Origin: Myxococcaceae bacterium
GTDB taxonomy: Bacteria > Myxococcota > Myxococcia > Myxococcales > Myxococcaceae
Length of the DNA: 35,252 nt
Direction of reading: 5' to 3'
Assembly (NCBI GenBank): GCA_020247085.1
Contig: JADCJJ010000189.1
Coordinates: 1-35,252, forward strand
The position numbers were made by a program, and so were the translations under genes. Each line of letters starts with the position of its first letter. Position 1 is the stretch's first letter. Of the stretch, positions 15,855-24,202 are shown piece by piece. The notes beneath the pieces were generated by a model. The model did not search any database and was not told the origin of the DNA. It worked only from the letters and a program-made list of their open reading frames with translations.

Positions 15855-18698
15855 GTGTCCAATTCGAACCCCAGAGCCGGTGACCAGGCCGGCAATGCGC
15901 CTCCCCTCGAGGGACAGTCGTCGGCGGGCGGCCGCCCATCCTCCGAGCCCGACATCGGCCTGTCGAACACCGTCCACTCCGGAGAGCGCGAGGCGCCCGG
16001 TGATCCGCCAGAGCTCGGGCTCGAGACGACTCATCACTCGGGCGAACACCCCGGCCCCGAGCAGCCACACGGCCCGGGCCTCGCCCGGGGTGCCACCATC
16101 GACCGGTACGTGGTGCTCGCCCCGCTCGGCGCCGGTGGCATGGGTGAGGTCTACGCCGCCTGGGACCCGATGCTCGACCGCAAGGTGGCCATCAAGCTGC
16201 TCAAGGCCGAGCACCAGGGCACCTCGTACGCCGACGACCTGCGCCACCGGCTGCTCCGCGAGGCGCGGGCGCTAGCCCGCTTGAGCCACCCCAACGTCGT
16301 GACGGTGCACGACGTCGGCGTCATCGACGATCAGATCTACCTGGCGATGGAGTTCGTCGAGGGGCAGACGCTGACCAGCTGGCTGTCGGAAAAGCCCCGG
16401 TCGTGGCGCGAGGTGCTCGAGCTGTTCCTGCAGGCCGGCGAGGGGCTGGCGGCGGCGCACGCGGCTGGCGTCACCCACCGTGACTTCAAGCCCGACAACG
16501 TGGTCGTGAGCCGCCAGGGCCGCGCGCGGGTGATGGACTTCGGCCTGGCCTTCGAGCACGGGCGTGAGCGCGAGCAGCCGCCGGTGCCCGTCACGGTGCC
16601 GCCGGGCTCGCTGCAGCGTCGCATCACCCAACCCGGCACCATGCTCGGCACGCCGGCGTACATGGCGCCTGAGGCGCTGTTCGGCAAGCCGACGGATCCG
16701 CGCAGCGACGAGTTCAGCTTCGCCGTCGCGCTCTACGAGGCGCTGTACGGCGTGCGGCCCTTCGAGGGCGACACGGTGCCGGCCGTCATCGTCGAGATGC
16801 AGCTCAACCGGGTCCGCCCGCCGCCGCGCGCGACCCGGGTGCCTCGGCGCATTCACCTGCTCCTGCTGAAGGCGCTCCGCGTCGAGCCCGGCGAGCGGTT
16901 TCAGTCGCTTCGGGCGCTGCTCATCCACCTCGGGCGCCGCAGCACCTCGCGGCGCCGCGGGCTCATCACCGCCTCGTTGGTGGCGCTCACCGTCACCTCC
17001 GTCGCCATCGTCGCGGCGATGGCCCGCCGAGAGGCGCAGCGCTGCGCCGGCGTCTCGGCGCGGCTCTCGGGCATCTGGGACGACGGGGCCCGCGGCGATG
17101 CGCGCCGCGCCTTCCTCGCCACGGGCCGCCCCTGGGCCGCGAGCGCCTTCAGCGCGACCGAGTCGCTGATGGACGTGTGGGGGCGCCGGTGGGTCGACCG
17201 GCGCCGGGCGGTCTGCGAGGCCTCGTTCGGCCAGGCCGACGAGCAGGTCGGCGCCACCATCGTGTGCCTGGGGCGGAAGCTCGCAGACTTCGACGCGACG
17301 GCGCGGCTCTTGCGCAGCGCCGACCCTGACGTCGTCGAGCGCGCCGTCTCTCTGGCGGCCGCGCTGCCCGACCTCGAGGGGTGCGACCCGCGCGCTGCGT
17401 CGATGACGCCCGCGCCGAACGAGGTGGGCACCTCTCGCGAGGCCCTGGCGAAGGCCAAGGCGCTCCTCGAGGCCGGCAAACTCAAGGAGGCCCACGCCGC
17501 CGCCGACCAGGCGCTGGCCGGCGCCCTGGCCGCGGACGAGGGCGGCGCGCTGGCCGAGGCGACCTTGCTCTCGGCGCGGCTCGCCGCCGCCGAGCTCGAC
17601 TACGTCAAGGGCGACCAGCTCGCCGAAGACGCGATCCTGCTCGCGCAGCAGCATGGCGACGACGAGGTGCTCGCCCGGGCGTGGGTCGACCGGGTCGGGT
17701 TCGCCGCCGCAGGCACGGGCCTGCTCGACGACGCCGAGCGCTGGGCCCGCTACGCCAGAGTGGCGGTGCGGCGGGCCGGCAGCCCGCGCGAGCTCGAGGC
17801 CTCGCTCGCCAACAACGAGGCCGTGTTGAGGAACCGGCAGGGGCGCCCCGCCGAGGCGCTCCCCCTGCACCAGCGCGCGCTCGAGCTGCGGCAGGCGTTC
17901 TATGGGCCGAGGTCGCCGCTCGCCGCGCGCAGCCTCACCAACGTCGGCAGCACGCTGCGCGCGCTCGGCCGGCCGAGGGAGGCCATCGCCTCGTTCAGGG
18001 CGGCGCTCGAGGTCGAGGAGGCCGTGCTGGCGAGCGATCACCCGGCCGTCGCCGACACGCTGAACAACCTGGCGAACGCCCTGCTCGAAGAGGGCGCCAC
18101 CGACGACGCCGTCACGGCGCTCGAGCGCTCGTTGGCCATTCGCGAAGCGGCGTTCGGCGCCGACAGCCCCAAGGTGGCGCAGTCGCTGTCGAACCTCGGG
18201 GCCGCTTACCTCGACAAGGGCCGCCTCGACGACGCGTTGCGGGTGCTGCAGCGGGCGCTCGGGCTCAAGGAGCACACCGCCGGACGGGACGCGGTCACCG
18301 TGGCGGTCACCTTGACGAACCTCGCGACGGCGCAGCGTAAGCTCGGGCGGTACGTCGAGGCGCTGGCCTCTGACGGCAGGGCCCTGGAGATCCGCCTGGC
18401 GCGTCAAGGCGCGCAGAGCCCCGAGGCCGCCCGGAACCTGCTCGGGCTGGGAGAGACGCACCTCTCCATGAAACGGCCGGCGGTCGCCAAGCCGCTGCTC
18501 GAGCAGGCCCTGCGGCTGTCAGCGCCCTCGAGCGCCGAGCACGGGGACGCGGCGTTTCAGCTGGCGCGGCTGCTGCGCCGGAGCGACCCGACCCGGGCCC
18601 GGGCGCTCGTCCGCGCGGCGCTGGCCGCCTGGCCGCCGGGATACCCCAGCCGCGCCGAGGCGAACGAGCTGCTCGAGCCCCTACCCCGCCGCCGCTGA
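15855..18698 (+). CDS. Membrane Ser/Thr protein kinase with C-terminal TPR array
   Basis: 947 residues (GTG start), a typical myxobacterial receptor-like kinase. The N-terminal region (1-80) is disordered and holds two similar motifs, GLSNTVHSGE and GLETTHHSGE. The kinase domain (about 84-345) has P-loop GAGGMGEVYA, the VAIK lysine, catalytic loop HRDFKPDN (Phe where Leu is usual), DFGLA and YMAPEAL, so it should be active. One transmembrane segment follows (about 369-390, GLITASLVALTVTSVAIVAA). A Cys/Arg-rich linker leads into kinesin-light-chain-type TPRs of about 42 residues (about 430-930, with repeats such as ADTLNNLANALLEEG and AQSLSNLGAAYLDKG). The TPRs would lie outside the cytoplasm and could sense or bind partners; the ligand is unknown. 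No neighbouring gene points to a substrate. Confidence 0.93.
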   Translation: MSNSNPRAGDQAGNAPPLEGQSSAGGRPSSEPDIGLSNTVHSGEREAPGDPPELGLETTHHSGEHPGPEQPHGPGLARGATIDRYVVLAPLGAGGMGEVYAAWDPMLDRKVAIKLLKAEHQGTSYADDLRHRLLREARALARLSHPNVVTVHDVGVIDDQIYLAMEFVEGQTLTSWLSEKPRSWREVLELFLQAGEGLAAAHAAGVTHRDFKPDNVVVSRQGRARVMDFGLAFEHGREREQPPVPVTVPPGSLQRRITQPGTMLGTPAYMAPEALFGKPTDPRSDEFSFAVALYEALYGVRPFEGDTVPAVIVEMQLNRVRPPPRATRVPRRIHLLLLKALRVEPGERFQSLRALLIHLGRRSTSRRRGLITASLVALTVTSVAIVAAMARREAQRCAGVSARLSGIWDDGARGDARRAFLATGRPWAASAFSATESLMDVWGRRWVDRRRAVCEASFGQADEQVGATIVCLGRKLADFDATARLLRSADPDVVERAVSLAAALPDLEGCDPRAASMTPAPNEVGTSREALAKAKALLEAGKLKEAHAAADQALAGALAADEGGALAEATLLSARLAAAELDYVKGDQLAEDAILLAQQHGDDEVLARAWVDRVGFAAAGTGLLDDAERWARYARVAVRRAGSPRELEASLANNEAVLRNRQGRPAEALPLHQRALELRQAFYGPRSPLAARSLTNVGSTLRALGRPREAIASFRAALEVEEAVLASDHPAVADTLNNLANALLEEGATDDAVTALERSLAIREAAFGADSPKVAQSLSNLGAAYLDKGRLDDALRVLQRALGLKEHTAGRDAVTVAVTLTNLATAQRKLGRYVEALASDGRALEIRLARQGAQSPEAARNLLGLGETHLSMKRPAVAKPLLEQALRLSAPSSAEHGDAAFQLARLLRRSDPTRARALVRAALAAWPPGYPSRAEANELLEPLPRRR

Positions 18699-18781
18699 GC
18701 GGGGCCTTCGTGCCTCGCGGTGCGCCGTCGAGCCTCAGGGCGCAGCGAGAGCCGCGGCGACAGGGCGCTGGGTGACGGGGG

Positions 18782-19429
18782 TCAGCGCGAGCCGCTGACG
18801 CGCTTCGCGCTGGCCTTCACGGCGTCGGGGACCCGCGTCGAATAGTGCACGACGCCCTCGTCGTCGACCCACCGGTAGATCTCGTTGCCGGGAGTGGCGG
18901 GCTTCGCGTCTTCGCGCGCCGCGAGCACCGCGGGCGCCGGCGCGGCCTTCTCGGCGTTGGCCTTCGCCAGCGCAGCGGCGGCCGTGGCGCGCTCGGCTTC
19001 GAGGCGCTGCAGCGTGACGAGCTCCCTCTCGGCGGCGAGGCGGCGGGCGTCGTCGAGCTGGCGCTGCAGCGCGGCCTCCCGCTCGAGGGCCAGGCGGCGC
19101 TCGGCGTCGGCCTGGGCCCGTCGGGCCTGCTCGAGCTCGAACGCCTGGGCAGCCTCAGCCTGGCGCTCGGCCTGGGCCTGCTCGGCGGCCGCGCGGCGCT
19201 GGAACTCGGTCTGCATGGCCCAGTGGGTCTGCAGGTTCGCCATCTGCCACCATTGCCACTGGGCGAGCCGCCGCTCGTCCAGCGTCGGGGCGCGGCCCGC
19301 GCTCAACGGCTGGGGCACGACATGGTTCGGCCGCCACCCGCCCACGTACCCCGTCCACACGCCGCCGCCTTCGTGCTGTGCGGCCGCGAGACCACCAAAG
19401 AGGACCACCGTCAGGCCGAGGAGTCGCAT
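18782..19429 (-). CDS. Secreted coiled-coil protein with C-terminal DUF4124 domain
   Basis: 215 residues. A signal peptide (MRLLGLTVVLFGGLAAAQ) is followed by a Trp/Gly-rich stretch (GGGVWTGYVGGW), a Trp/Gln patch (LAQWQWWQMANLQ), a long Ala/Glu/Arg/Gln coiled coil (about 80-165), and a C-terminal DUF4124-like module: EIYRWVDDEGVVHYSTRVPD. DUF4124 occurs at the ends of envelope proteins in proteobacteria and its function is unknown. Starts at ATG 19429 with AAAGG six bases upstream. Convergent with the kinase gene, divergent from plsB across about 118 bases. Probably periplasmic or surface-associated. Confidence 0.75.
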   Translation of the reverse strand: MRLLGLTVVLFGGLAAAQHEGGGVWTGYVGGWRPNHVVPQPLSAGRAPTLDERRLAQWQWWQMANLQTHWAMQTEFQRRAAAEQAQAERQAEAAQAFELEQARRAQADAERRLALEREAALQRQLDDARRLAAERELVTLQRLEAERATAAAALAKANAEKAAPAPAVLAAREDAKPATPGNEIYRWVDDEGVVHYSTRVPDAVKASAKRVSGSR

Positions 19430-19547
19430 GCAGAACCTTTATCCCTGAGTGTGGCAACGAGCCGGCGGCCGCGCAAGCGCGCGCCCCGAGTGGGGCGGGT
19501 GACAAAGGCGGCCCAAGGGTGGGGCGTTGCCGCTATGGTGGCTCCCA

Positions 19548-22082
19548 GTGGAAGTGTCGATCGCCAAGCCCGAGGCCCTCGTGGCGCCTCAGCTCCAGCG
19601 TGAGTTCGGGCCGTTCGGCCGGTGGCTCGCTCGCCGGTACTTCGAGCCGGTGCGCTTCGCCCAGACGGCCGTCGACGAGCTCTCCGCGCTCCACCACAGG
19701 GGCTTCGTCGTGCACGTCATGCGCACGACGGCCTGGGTGAACTTCCTCTACCTGCACTGGGCGATGGTGCGGCGCGGTTTGCCGCCGATACGCGCGGTGG
19801 TGAACCTGCGCCCCTGGTTTACGCGGCCCTTCACGCTCACGGCGCAGCAGGGGCCCTTCCCGGAGCGGTTCGAGGCGGCGCGCCGGCAGGGCGGCTCGGG
19901 CCTCGTTTTTCTGAAGGAGGCGGCCTTCAACTCGGCGCGCGGCAAGTCGACGGCCGAAGACCCCTTCCCGGCCCTCGTCGAGCTCGCGAGGTCGAGCGAG
20001 CAGCCCGTCTTCCTGGTGCCGGAGCTCTTCGTCTGGGAGAAGTGGCTCCAGAAGCTGACGCCCTCGATCTTCGACCGCATCTTCGGCAGCCCCGAGGCAC
20101 CCGGGTTCCTCCACTCGGTGGGCGCCTTCCTCCGCAACTACCGCCGCGCGCAGTTCCGCGTGGGGGAGCCGATCGATCTCAAGGCCTTCGTCTCGGCGAA
20201 CGAGGGGCAGCCGACCGAGGTGATCGCCCGCAAGGTGCGCTCCTCGCTGCATCACCACCTCGCCCGCGAGACCCGGGCGGTCTTCGGGCCGCCGCGCAAG
20301 CCCACCGAGCGACTCGTCGAAGAGGCGATGCGTGACCGGGTCTTCCAGCAGACGGTCGAGGCGCTCTCGAAGGAGACGGGTAGGAGCGTCGAGGCGCTCA
20401 ACCGCTCGGCCCGGCGCAACTTCGGCCAGATCGCCGCGCGCTACAGCCCGAGCGTGGTCGGGTTCGCGGCGCCGCTCCTCCACCAGGTGTTCAACCGCAT
20501 CTACGACGGCGTCGAGGTCGACGAGGCCGGGCTGGAGCGGGCGATGAAGGCGGCGGCGCACGCGCCGGTGGTGCTGACGCCGAGCCACAAGAGCCACGTC
20601 GACTACCTGATCATGAGCTACGTGCTCTTCCAGCGGGGGTACACGGTGCCGCTGGTGGCCGCGGGCGCGAACCTGTCGTTCTTTCCCCTGGGCCCGTTCC
20701 TCCGCCGGGGCGGCGCGTTCTTTCTGCGGCGAAGCTTCAAGGGCGACAAGCTGTATACGGCCGTCTTCAAGGCCTACCTGAAGAAGCTCGTGCACGACGG
20801 CATTCACCACGAGTTCTTCCCCGAGGGTGGGCGCTCGCGCACGGGCAAGCTGCTTTCGCCCAAGCTGGGGCTCTTCACCTGGCTCGTCGACGCCGTGCTC
20901 GAGGGGGCACGCAACGAGCTGCTCTTCGTGCAGGTGGCCATCGATTACGAGAAGGTGGTCGAGGGCGCCAGCTACCGGGCCGAGCTGGCCGGCGGCGAGA
21001 AGAAGCCCGAAGATCTCAAGGCGCTCCTCTCGGCCCCGAGCGTGCTCGCCGAGAACTACGGCCGCATTCACCTCACCTTCGACGAGCCGGTGTCGTTGGC
21101 GAAGCTGATGAAGGAGCGGCAGGTCGACGCGAAGACGGCGACCGACGAACAGAAGAAAGCGCTCGTGCGCGCGCTGGGGAACCGGGTGATGTACGGCATC
21201 TCGCGCGTGTCGACGGTGACGCCGCACGCGCTCCTCGCGGCGGCGCTGCTCGCCCACCGGCGGCGCGGGGTGTCGGTGCGGGAGCTGACCGATCGCATCG
21301 GCCTCTTGCGCCGCATGGCGACCGAGCTCGGCGCCCCGCTCTCGGTACAGCTGAAGGACGCGCCCTCGTCGCCCACGGTGCTCGGCCCCGTCCAGGACGC
21401 GATGCGCATGTTCTCGTCCGAGGGGTTCGTGCGCATCGTCGAGGCGCGCGGCGAGCCCATCTACCAGGTCGAGGACGAGCGCCGCACCGAGCTGTGCTTC
21501 TACAAGAACACGCTGATGAACCTCGTCGCGGGGCGCACCATCGTGTGCGCGGCGCTGCTCTCGGTGGAACCGAACCGGACGGCGGCGGCAGTGCGGGAGC
21601 GCGCGCTGGTGCTGTCACGCCTGCTGAAGATGGAGTTCATCTACCCCGTCGGGCAGACCTTCGAGCAGCTCTTCGACGCCACCGTCGAGCACCTGCTGGC
21701 GCTGGGGCTCCTCGTTCGCGACGGCGAGACCCTGGCGGTGGCGCCTGAGGCGCACGGGCGGCCGTCGGTGCAGTTCCTCGCCGACCTGCTGCTCGACCTG
21801 CTCGAGTCATACCTCATCGCGGCGCGGCAGGCGGCCGAGGTGCCCAAGGAGGGCCAGGACCGGAAGGACTTCCTCAAGAAGGCGCTCGAGAACGGGCGCG
21901 CCGACTTCCTCGCCGGCACGGTGCGCTCGGCCGAGGCGGTGTCGAAATCGAGCCTCGAAAATGGTCTGGGCTATCTGCTGGAGCAGGGCTTCCTCGTTGA
22001 GCAGAACAAGCGCCTGGCGCCGGGCCGGCCGGTGGCCGAGCTGGCGTCGCAACTCCAGCTCTTCTTGCCCGAGGTGAAGTGA
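19548..22082 (+). CDS. plsB: Glycerol-3-phosphate 1-O-acyltransferase
   Basis: Acylates glycerol-3-phosphate at position 1 to give lysophosphatidate, the first committed step of phospholipid synthesis, at the inner membrane. The roughly 844-residue protein matches PlsB size (E. coli about 807). The acyltransferase blocks are intact in order: HKSHVDYL (HX4D, catalytic His/Asp), GGAFFLRRSFKGDKLY, HHEFFPEGGRSRTGK and the later VQVAIDYEKV. A long helical region precedes them, and a helical C-terminal domain follows. Start choice: GTG 19548 yields MEVSIAKPEAL; TTG 19527 (ORF track) and GTG 19554 are alternatives and none has a strong ribosome binding site. A small FABP-like gene follows after one base, preceded by GAGGTG inside plsB, so the two are probably translated together. 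Confidence 0.93.
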   Translation: MEVSIAKPEALVAPQLQREFGPFGRWLARRYFEPVRFAQTAVDELSALHHRGFVVHVMRTTAWVNFLYLHWAMVRRGLPPIRAVVNLRPWFTRPFTLTAQQGPFPERFEAARRQGGSGLVFLKEAAFNSARGKSTAEDPFPALVELARSSEQPVFLVPELFVWEKWLQKLTPSIFDRIFGSPEAPGFLHSVGAFLRNYRRAQFRVGEPIDLKAFVSANEGQPTEVIARKVRSSLHHHLARETRAVFGPPRKPTERLVEEAMRDRVFQQTVEALSKETGRSVEALNRSARRNFGQIAARYSPSVVGFAAPLLHQVFNRIYDGVEVDEAGLERAMKAAAHAPVVLTPSHKSHVDYLIMSYVLFQRGYTVPLVAAGANLSFFPLGPFLRRGGAFFLRRSFKGDKLYTAVFKAYLKKLVHDGIHHEFFPEGGRSRTGKLLSPKLGLFTWLVDAVLEGARNELLFVQVAIDYEKVVEGASYRAELAGGEKKPEDLKALLSAPSVLAENYGRIHLTFDEPVSLAKLMKERQVDAKTATDEQKKALVRALGNRVMYGISRVSTVTPHALLAAALLAHRRRGVSVRELTDRIGLLRRMATELGAPLSVQLKDAPSSPTVLGPVQDAMRMFSSEGFVRIVEARGEPIYQVEDERRTELCFYKNTLMNLVAGRTIVCAALLSVEPNRTAAAVRERALVLSRLLKMEFIYPVGQTFEQLFDATVEHLLALGLLVRDGETLAVAPEAHGRPSVQFLADLLLDLLESYLIAARQAAEVPKEGQDRKDFLKKALENGRADFLAGTVRSAEAVSKSSLENGLGYLLEQGFLVEQNKRLAPGRPVAELASQLQLFLPEVK
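22071..22076 (+). promoter_or_regulatory. Ribosome binding site of the FABP-like gene inside plsB
   Basis: GAGGTG ends seven bases before GTG 22084 and overlaps the last codons of plsB. It supports translation of the downstream gene from the plsB transcript. Confidence 0.55.
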
Positions 22083-22083
22083 C

Positions 22084-22578
22084 GTGAGCGCGCTCGTGGT
22101 GATGCTGGTGTTGTCGCAGGCCGACGCCGGGGTCGCGCTGGCCCACCCGCTCGAGGGCACCTGGCAGCTCGACCTCGCGCAGTCGACGGACACCGGGCCG
22201 ATCCTCGAGAAGCTCGGCGTCAACTGGTTCGTCCGCCAGGTGGCGAAGTCGGCGAGGCCCGTGCACCGCATCCGCGTCGACGCGGGCACCGTCTTCCTCG
22301 AGATCGACGCGGCCGTCGCCAAGCGCCGCTACCAGCTGGCGCTCGACGGCAAGACACCCACGAAGGACGAGTTCTTCGGAGACCCCTTCGAGTACACGAC
22401 GGTGCTCGAGGATGGCGCCTTCGTCTCGACGGGCAAGATGACCGACCCCGCGAAGAAGGGTGGCATCACGCTGCGGCGCTCGATGCGGGAGGACGGGCTG
22501 ATGCTGTACCGCATCACGCTCTTGCCCGAGGGCCAGCCGCCCATCGTCATCGACCGGGTCTTCCGCCGGAGGCCGTGA
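22084..22578 (+). CDS. Fatty-acid-binding-protein-like (calycin/iLBP) protein
   Basis: 164 residues. After a hydrophobic N-terminus that may be a weak signal peptide (about 1-20, no basic residue), the sequence follows the animal FABP pattern. GTWQL (25-29) matches the first strand, LGVNWFVRQVAKSARP (44-59) matches the helix-turn-helix lid (in FABP3 LGVGFATRQVASMTKP), VLEDGAFV and ITLRRSMREDGLML match the later strands, and the C-terminal DRVF (157-160) matches the R-x-Y fatty-acid carboxylate motif with Phe for Tyr. Arg132 falls near the third carboxylate-binding Arg. I infer a small lipid or acyl-chain carrier. It lies one base after plsB, which supports acyl handling. Its 3' end overlaps the convergent gene by 32 bases. 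The alternative is another lipocalin-like family; the family call rests on recalled FABP sequence, not a search. Confidence 0.65.
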   Translation: MSALVVMLVLSQADAGVALAHPLEGTWQLDLAQSTDTGPILEKLGVNWFVRQVAKSARPVHRIRVDAGTVFLEIDAAVAKRRYQLALDGKTPTKDEFFGDPFEYTTVLEDGAFVSTGKMTDPAKKGGITLRRSMREDGLMLYRITLLPEGQPPIVIDRVFRRRP

Positions 22579-23125
22579 AGCAGGCGCCCTGCCCTGCGCG
22601 TAGCGCCGCCCTCGCCTCATCGAAGGCCGCCGTCCAGTCCCGCCCGCGCACGACGAAGGGCCGGCCGTCGAAGCAGCCCTGTCGAAAGGCCTCCTCAACC
22701 AGGGTCGCCTGCTGCTCACAGTTGAGCTCGGGCCACCGCTTTCCCTGCAGCAGGCCCTTCTCCAGCTGGTAGCCGTCACCCACCGTCTGCGCCACCACCG
22801 AGTCCGCGATGTAGGCATGGCCGCCGTGCTGAAACTGCCAGACGTGCGTCGCCTCGTGCACCAGCAGGTGCGCCGGCGCCGTGTGCGGCGGCATCGGAAG
22901 GTGAATGACGTTTTCGATGACGAAGGCGCGGCGGCTCACGTTGATCAGCCCAGACAGGGCCTCGCGCACCACGACGCGCTCGACGTCGAGGGCCCCGTCG
23001 AAGACGCGCCCCAACAGCGCCCTCTCCTCGCCGGTGAGGGGCCGTCGGGGGGACGCGCTCGAGGCCCCCACGCGCTTCACCACCAGCGCAAGCGCACGGC
23101 CGACCGGGCCCTTCCAGCCGCTCAT
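22547..23125 (-). CDS. HExxH-motif protein resembling DUF4157/Vgr-associated families
   Basis: 192 residues from ATG 23125, which overlaps the upstream TGA (ATGA). The centre reads VIENVIHLP then HLLVHEATHVWQFQHGG, a zincin-type HExxH embedded in the HE-x-x-HVWQ context seen in DUF4157-type and Vgr-associated proteins. It is followed by GDGYQLEKG and by ELNCEQQATLVEEAF, which is also typical of that group. A third zinc ligand is not obvious, so protease activity is unproven. There is no signal peptide, though a hydrophobic stretch (ALALVV) lies near the start. It is the second gene of a two-gene operon after the beta-propeller lipoprotein. Its end overlaps the FABP-like gene on the other strand by 32 bases. 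No secretion-system genes are nearby. Confidence 0.65.
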   Translation of the reverse strand: MSGWKGPVGRALALVVKRVGASSASPRRPLTGEERALLGRVFDGALDVERVVVREALSGLINVSRRAFVIENVIHLPMPPHTAPAHLLVHEATHVWQFQHGGHAYIADSVVAQTVGDGYQLEKGLLQGKRWPELNCEQQATLVEEAFRQGCFDGRPFVVRGRDWTAAFDEARAALRAGQGACFTASGGRPGR

Positions 23126-24135
23126 CGGCACGCCGCGCGAAAGAGCGCCGGGTCGGCGCCCAGCGCCTCGCTCGCCGTGAAATACGCCCGCCCGTCGGCG
23201 GAGAAGGCCACCGCCTCGCCCTGCGGCTCCCGGGCCACTGGGACCTCGGTGAAGGCCGCGGCGAAGGCGTCTTCGAGGCCCCCTCCCTCGGGCACGGTGA
23301 AGAGGAGCAGCCGGTTGTACAGGCGCACCAGCACCGCGTCGCCACAGGGGCTCACGTCGGCGCCGGTGAGCTGCAGATCACCGCTGGCCGGCACCGGGAG
23401 GGTCGCGACGAGCTCGAGCGTCGCCGGCGAGTCGGTCGCGAGCTCGGCCGGGAAGCGGAACAGCAGGCTCGGCGCGCCGACGTCCTCCTTGGTGAGCAGG
23501 TAGAGCCGGCCCGAGGTGGGGTCGGCGAGCAGCGCCTCGGCGTTGTGCCGCGCGCCCCCGGGGAAGGCGTAGGGCAGGCGCTCCCCTGCCACCGCCGCGA
23601 CGTCGGCGCCGGCCTGCACGAGGGGCTCCGGCACGCGGTAGACGGCGTAGTTCGTCCGCGCCCGGCGGTTGTCGCCGATGTCGCCCAGGTACAGGCACGT
23701 CCCCATCGGGCAGGGGCCGAGCGCGATGTCTTCCCAGTCGACGTTGGTGGCGCCGGTGACGGTGAACGTCTGCAGCAGCGCGCCGTCCACCGCCGACAGC
23801 GCGAAGAAGCGCGCCGAGTCACCAGAGTCGTTGTGCGCGTACAGCACCGGCTGCGTCCGGCTGGCCACCAGGCCCGAGAGCTCGACGACCGGCGGTTTGA
23901 CGAGGCCCACCGCGCGCGGCGCGCTCCACGCACGGCACGTCGGTGCGCAGCGGGCGCCGCCATCGGCCGTCGTGCCGCCGTCCACGGACGCGGGTGGCTC
24001 GGGCGCGAAGAGCTGCGCGGGCCTCGGGGCGCACCCGGCCGCAGCCAAGGCGAGGCAAGTCACCCGGAGGCACCGATGGGCGCTGGCGATGCGGGGGCCC
24101 CGACGCGCGGGTGGGAGTTCGTCGTCGAGCGCCAT
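23122..24135 (-). CDS. Predicted beta-propeller lipoprotein
   Basis: 337 residues from ATG 24135. A basic N-terminal region leads into RVTCLALAAAGC, a lipobox (AAGC), so the mature protein should be lipid-anchored. A Ser/Ala/Asp-rich linker and Cys-containing segment (CAPTCRAW) precede a propeller-like domain with a recurring phrase set: VELSGLVASR, YAHNDSGD, VDWEDIALGPC, LYLGDIGDNR and VYRVPEP. I have seen this set in uncharacterised secreted proteins of actinobacteria and myxobacteria, but I cannot give it a validated function; phytase/esterase-like propellers are the nearest guess. The C-terminal half contains EALLADPTSGRLYLLTKED and EPQGEAVAFSADGRAYF, consistent with further blades. The ORF-track start at 25122 is antisense of the HtrA gene and is discarded. 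Divergent from HtrA by 67 bases. Confidence 0.7.
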   Translation of the reverse strand: MALDDELPPARRGPRIASAHRCLRVTCLALAAAGCAPRPAQLFAPEPPASVDGGTTADGGARCAPTCRAWSAPRAVGLVKPPVVELSGLVASRTQPVLYAHNDSGDSARFFALSAVDGALLQTFTVTGATNVDWEDIALGPCPMGTCLYLGDIGDNRRARTNYAVYRVPEPLVQAGADVAAVAGERLPYAFPGGARHNAEALLADPTSGRLYLLTKEDVGAPSLLFRFPAELATDSPATLELVATLPVPASGDLQLTGADVSPCGDAVLVRLYNRLLLFTVPEGGGLEDAFAAAFTEVPVAREPQGEAVAFSADGRAYFTASEALGADPALFRAACR

Positions 24136-24202
24136 GTGGGGCGTCAGACTACCGCAGGTGAAGGCCGTCGCGCGCCCGGCGGGGCTTTGGCAGGTTCTCG
24201 AC

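Noticed and set aside
16272-18461. 729-residue minus-strand ORF opposite the kinase
   Set aside because: Antisense shadow of a complete kinase-TPR gene; no domain visible.
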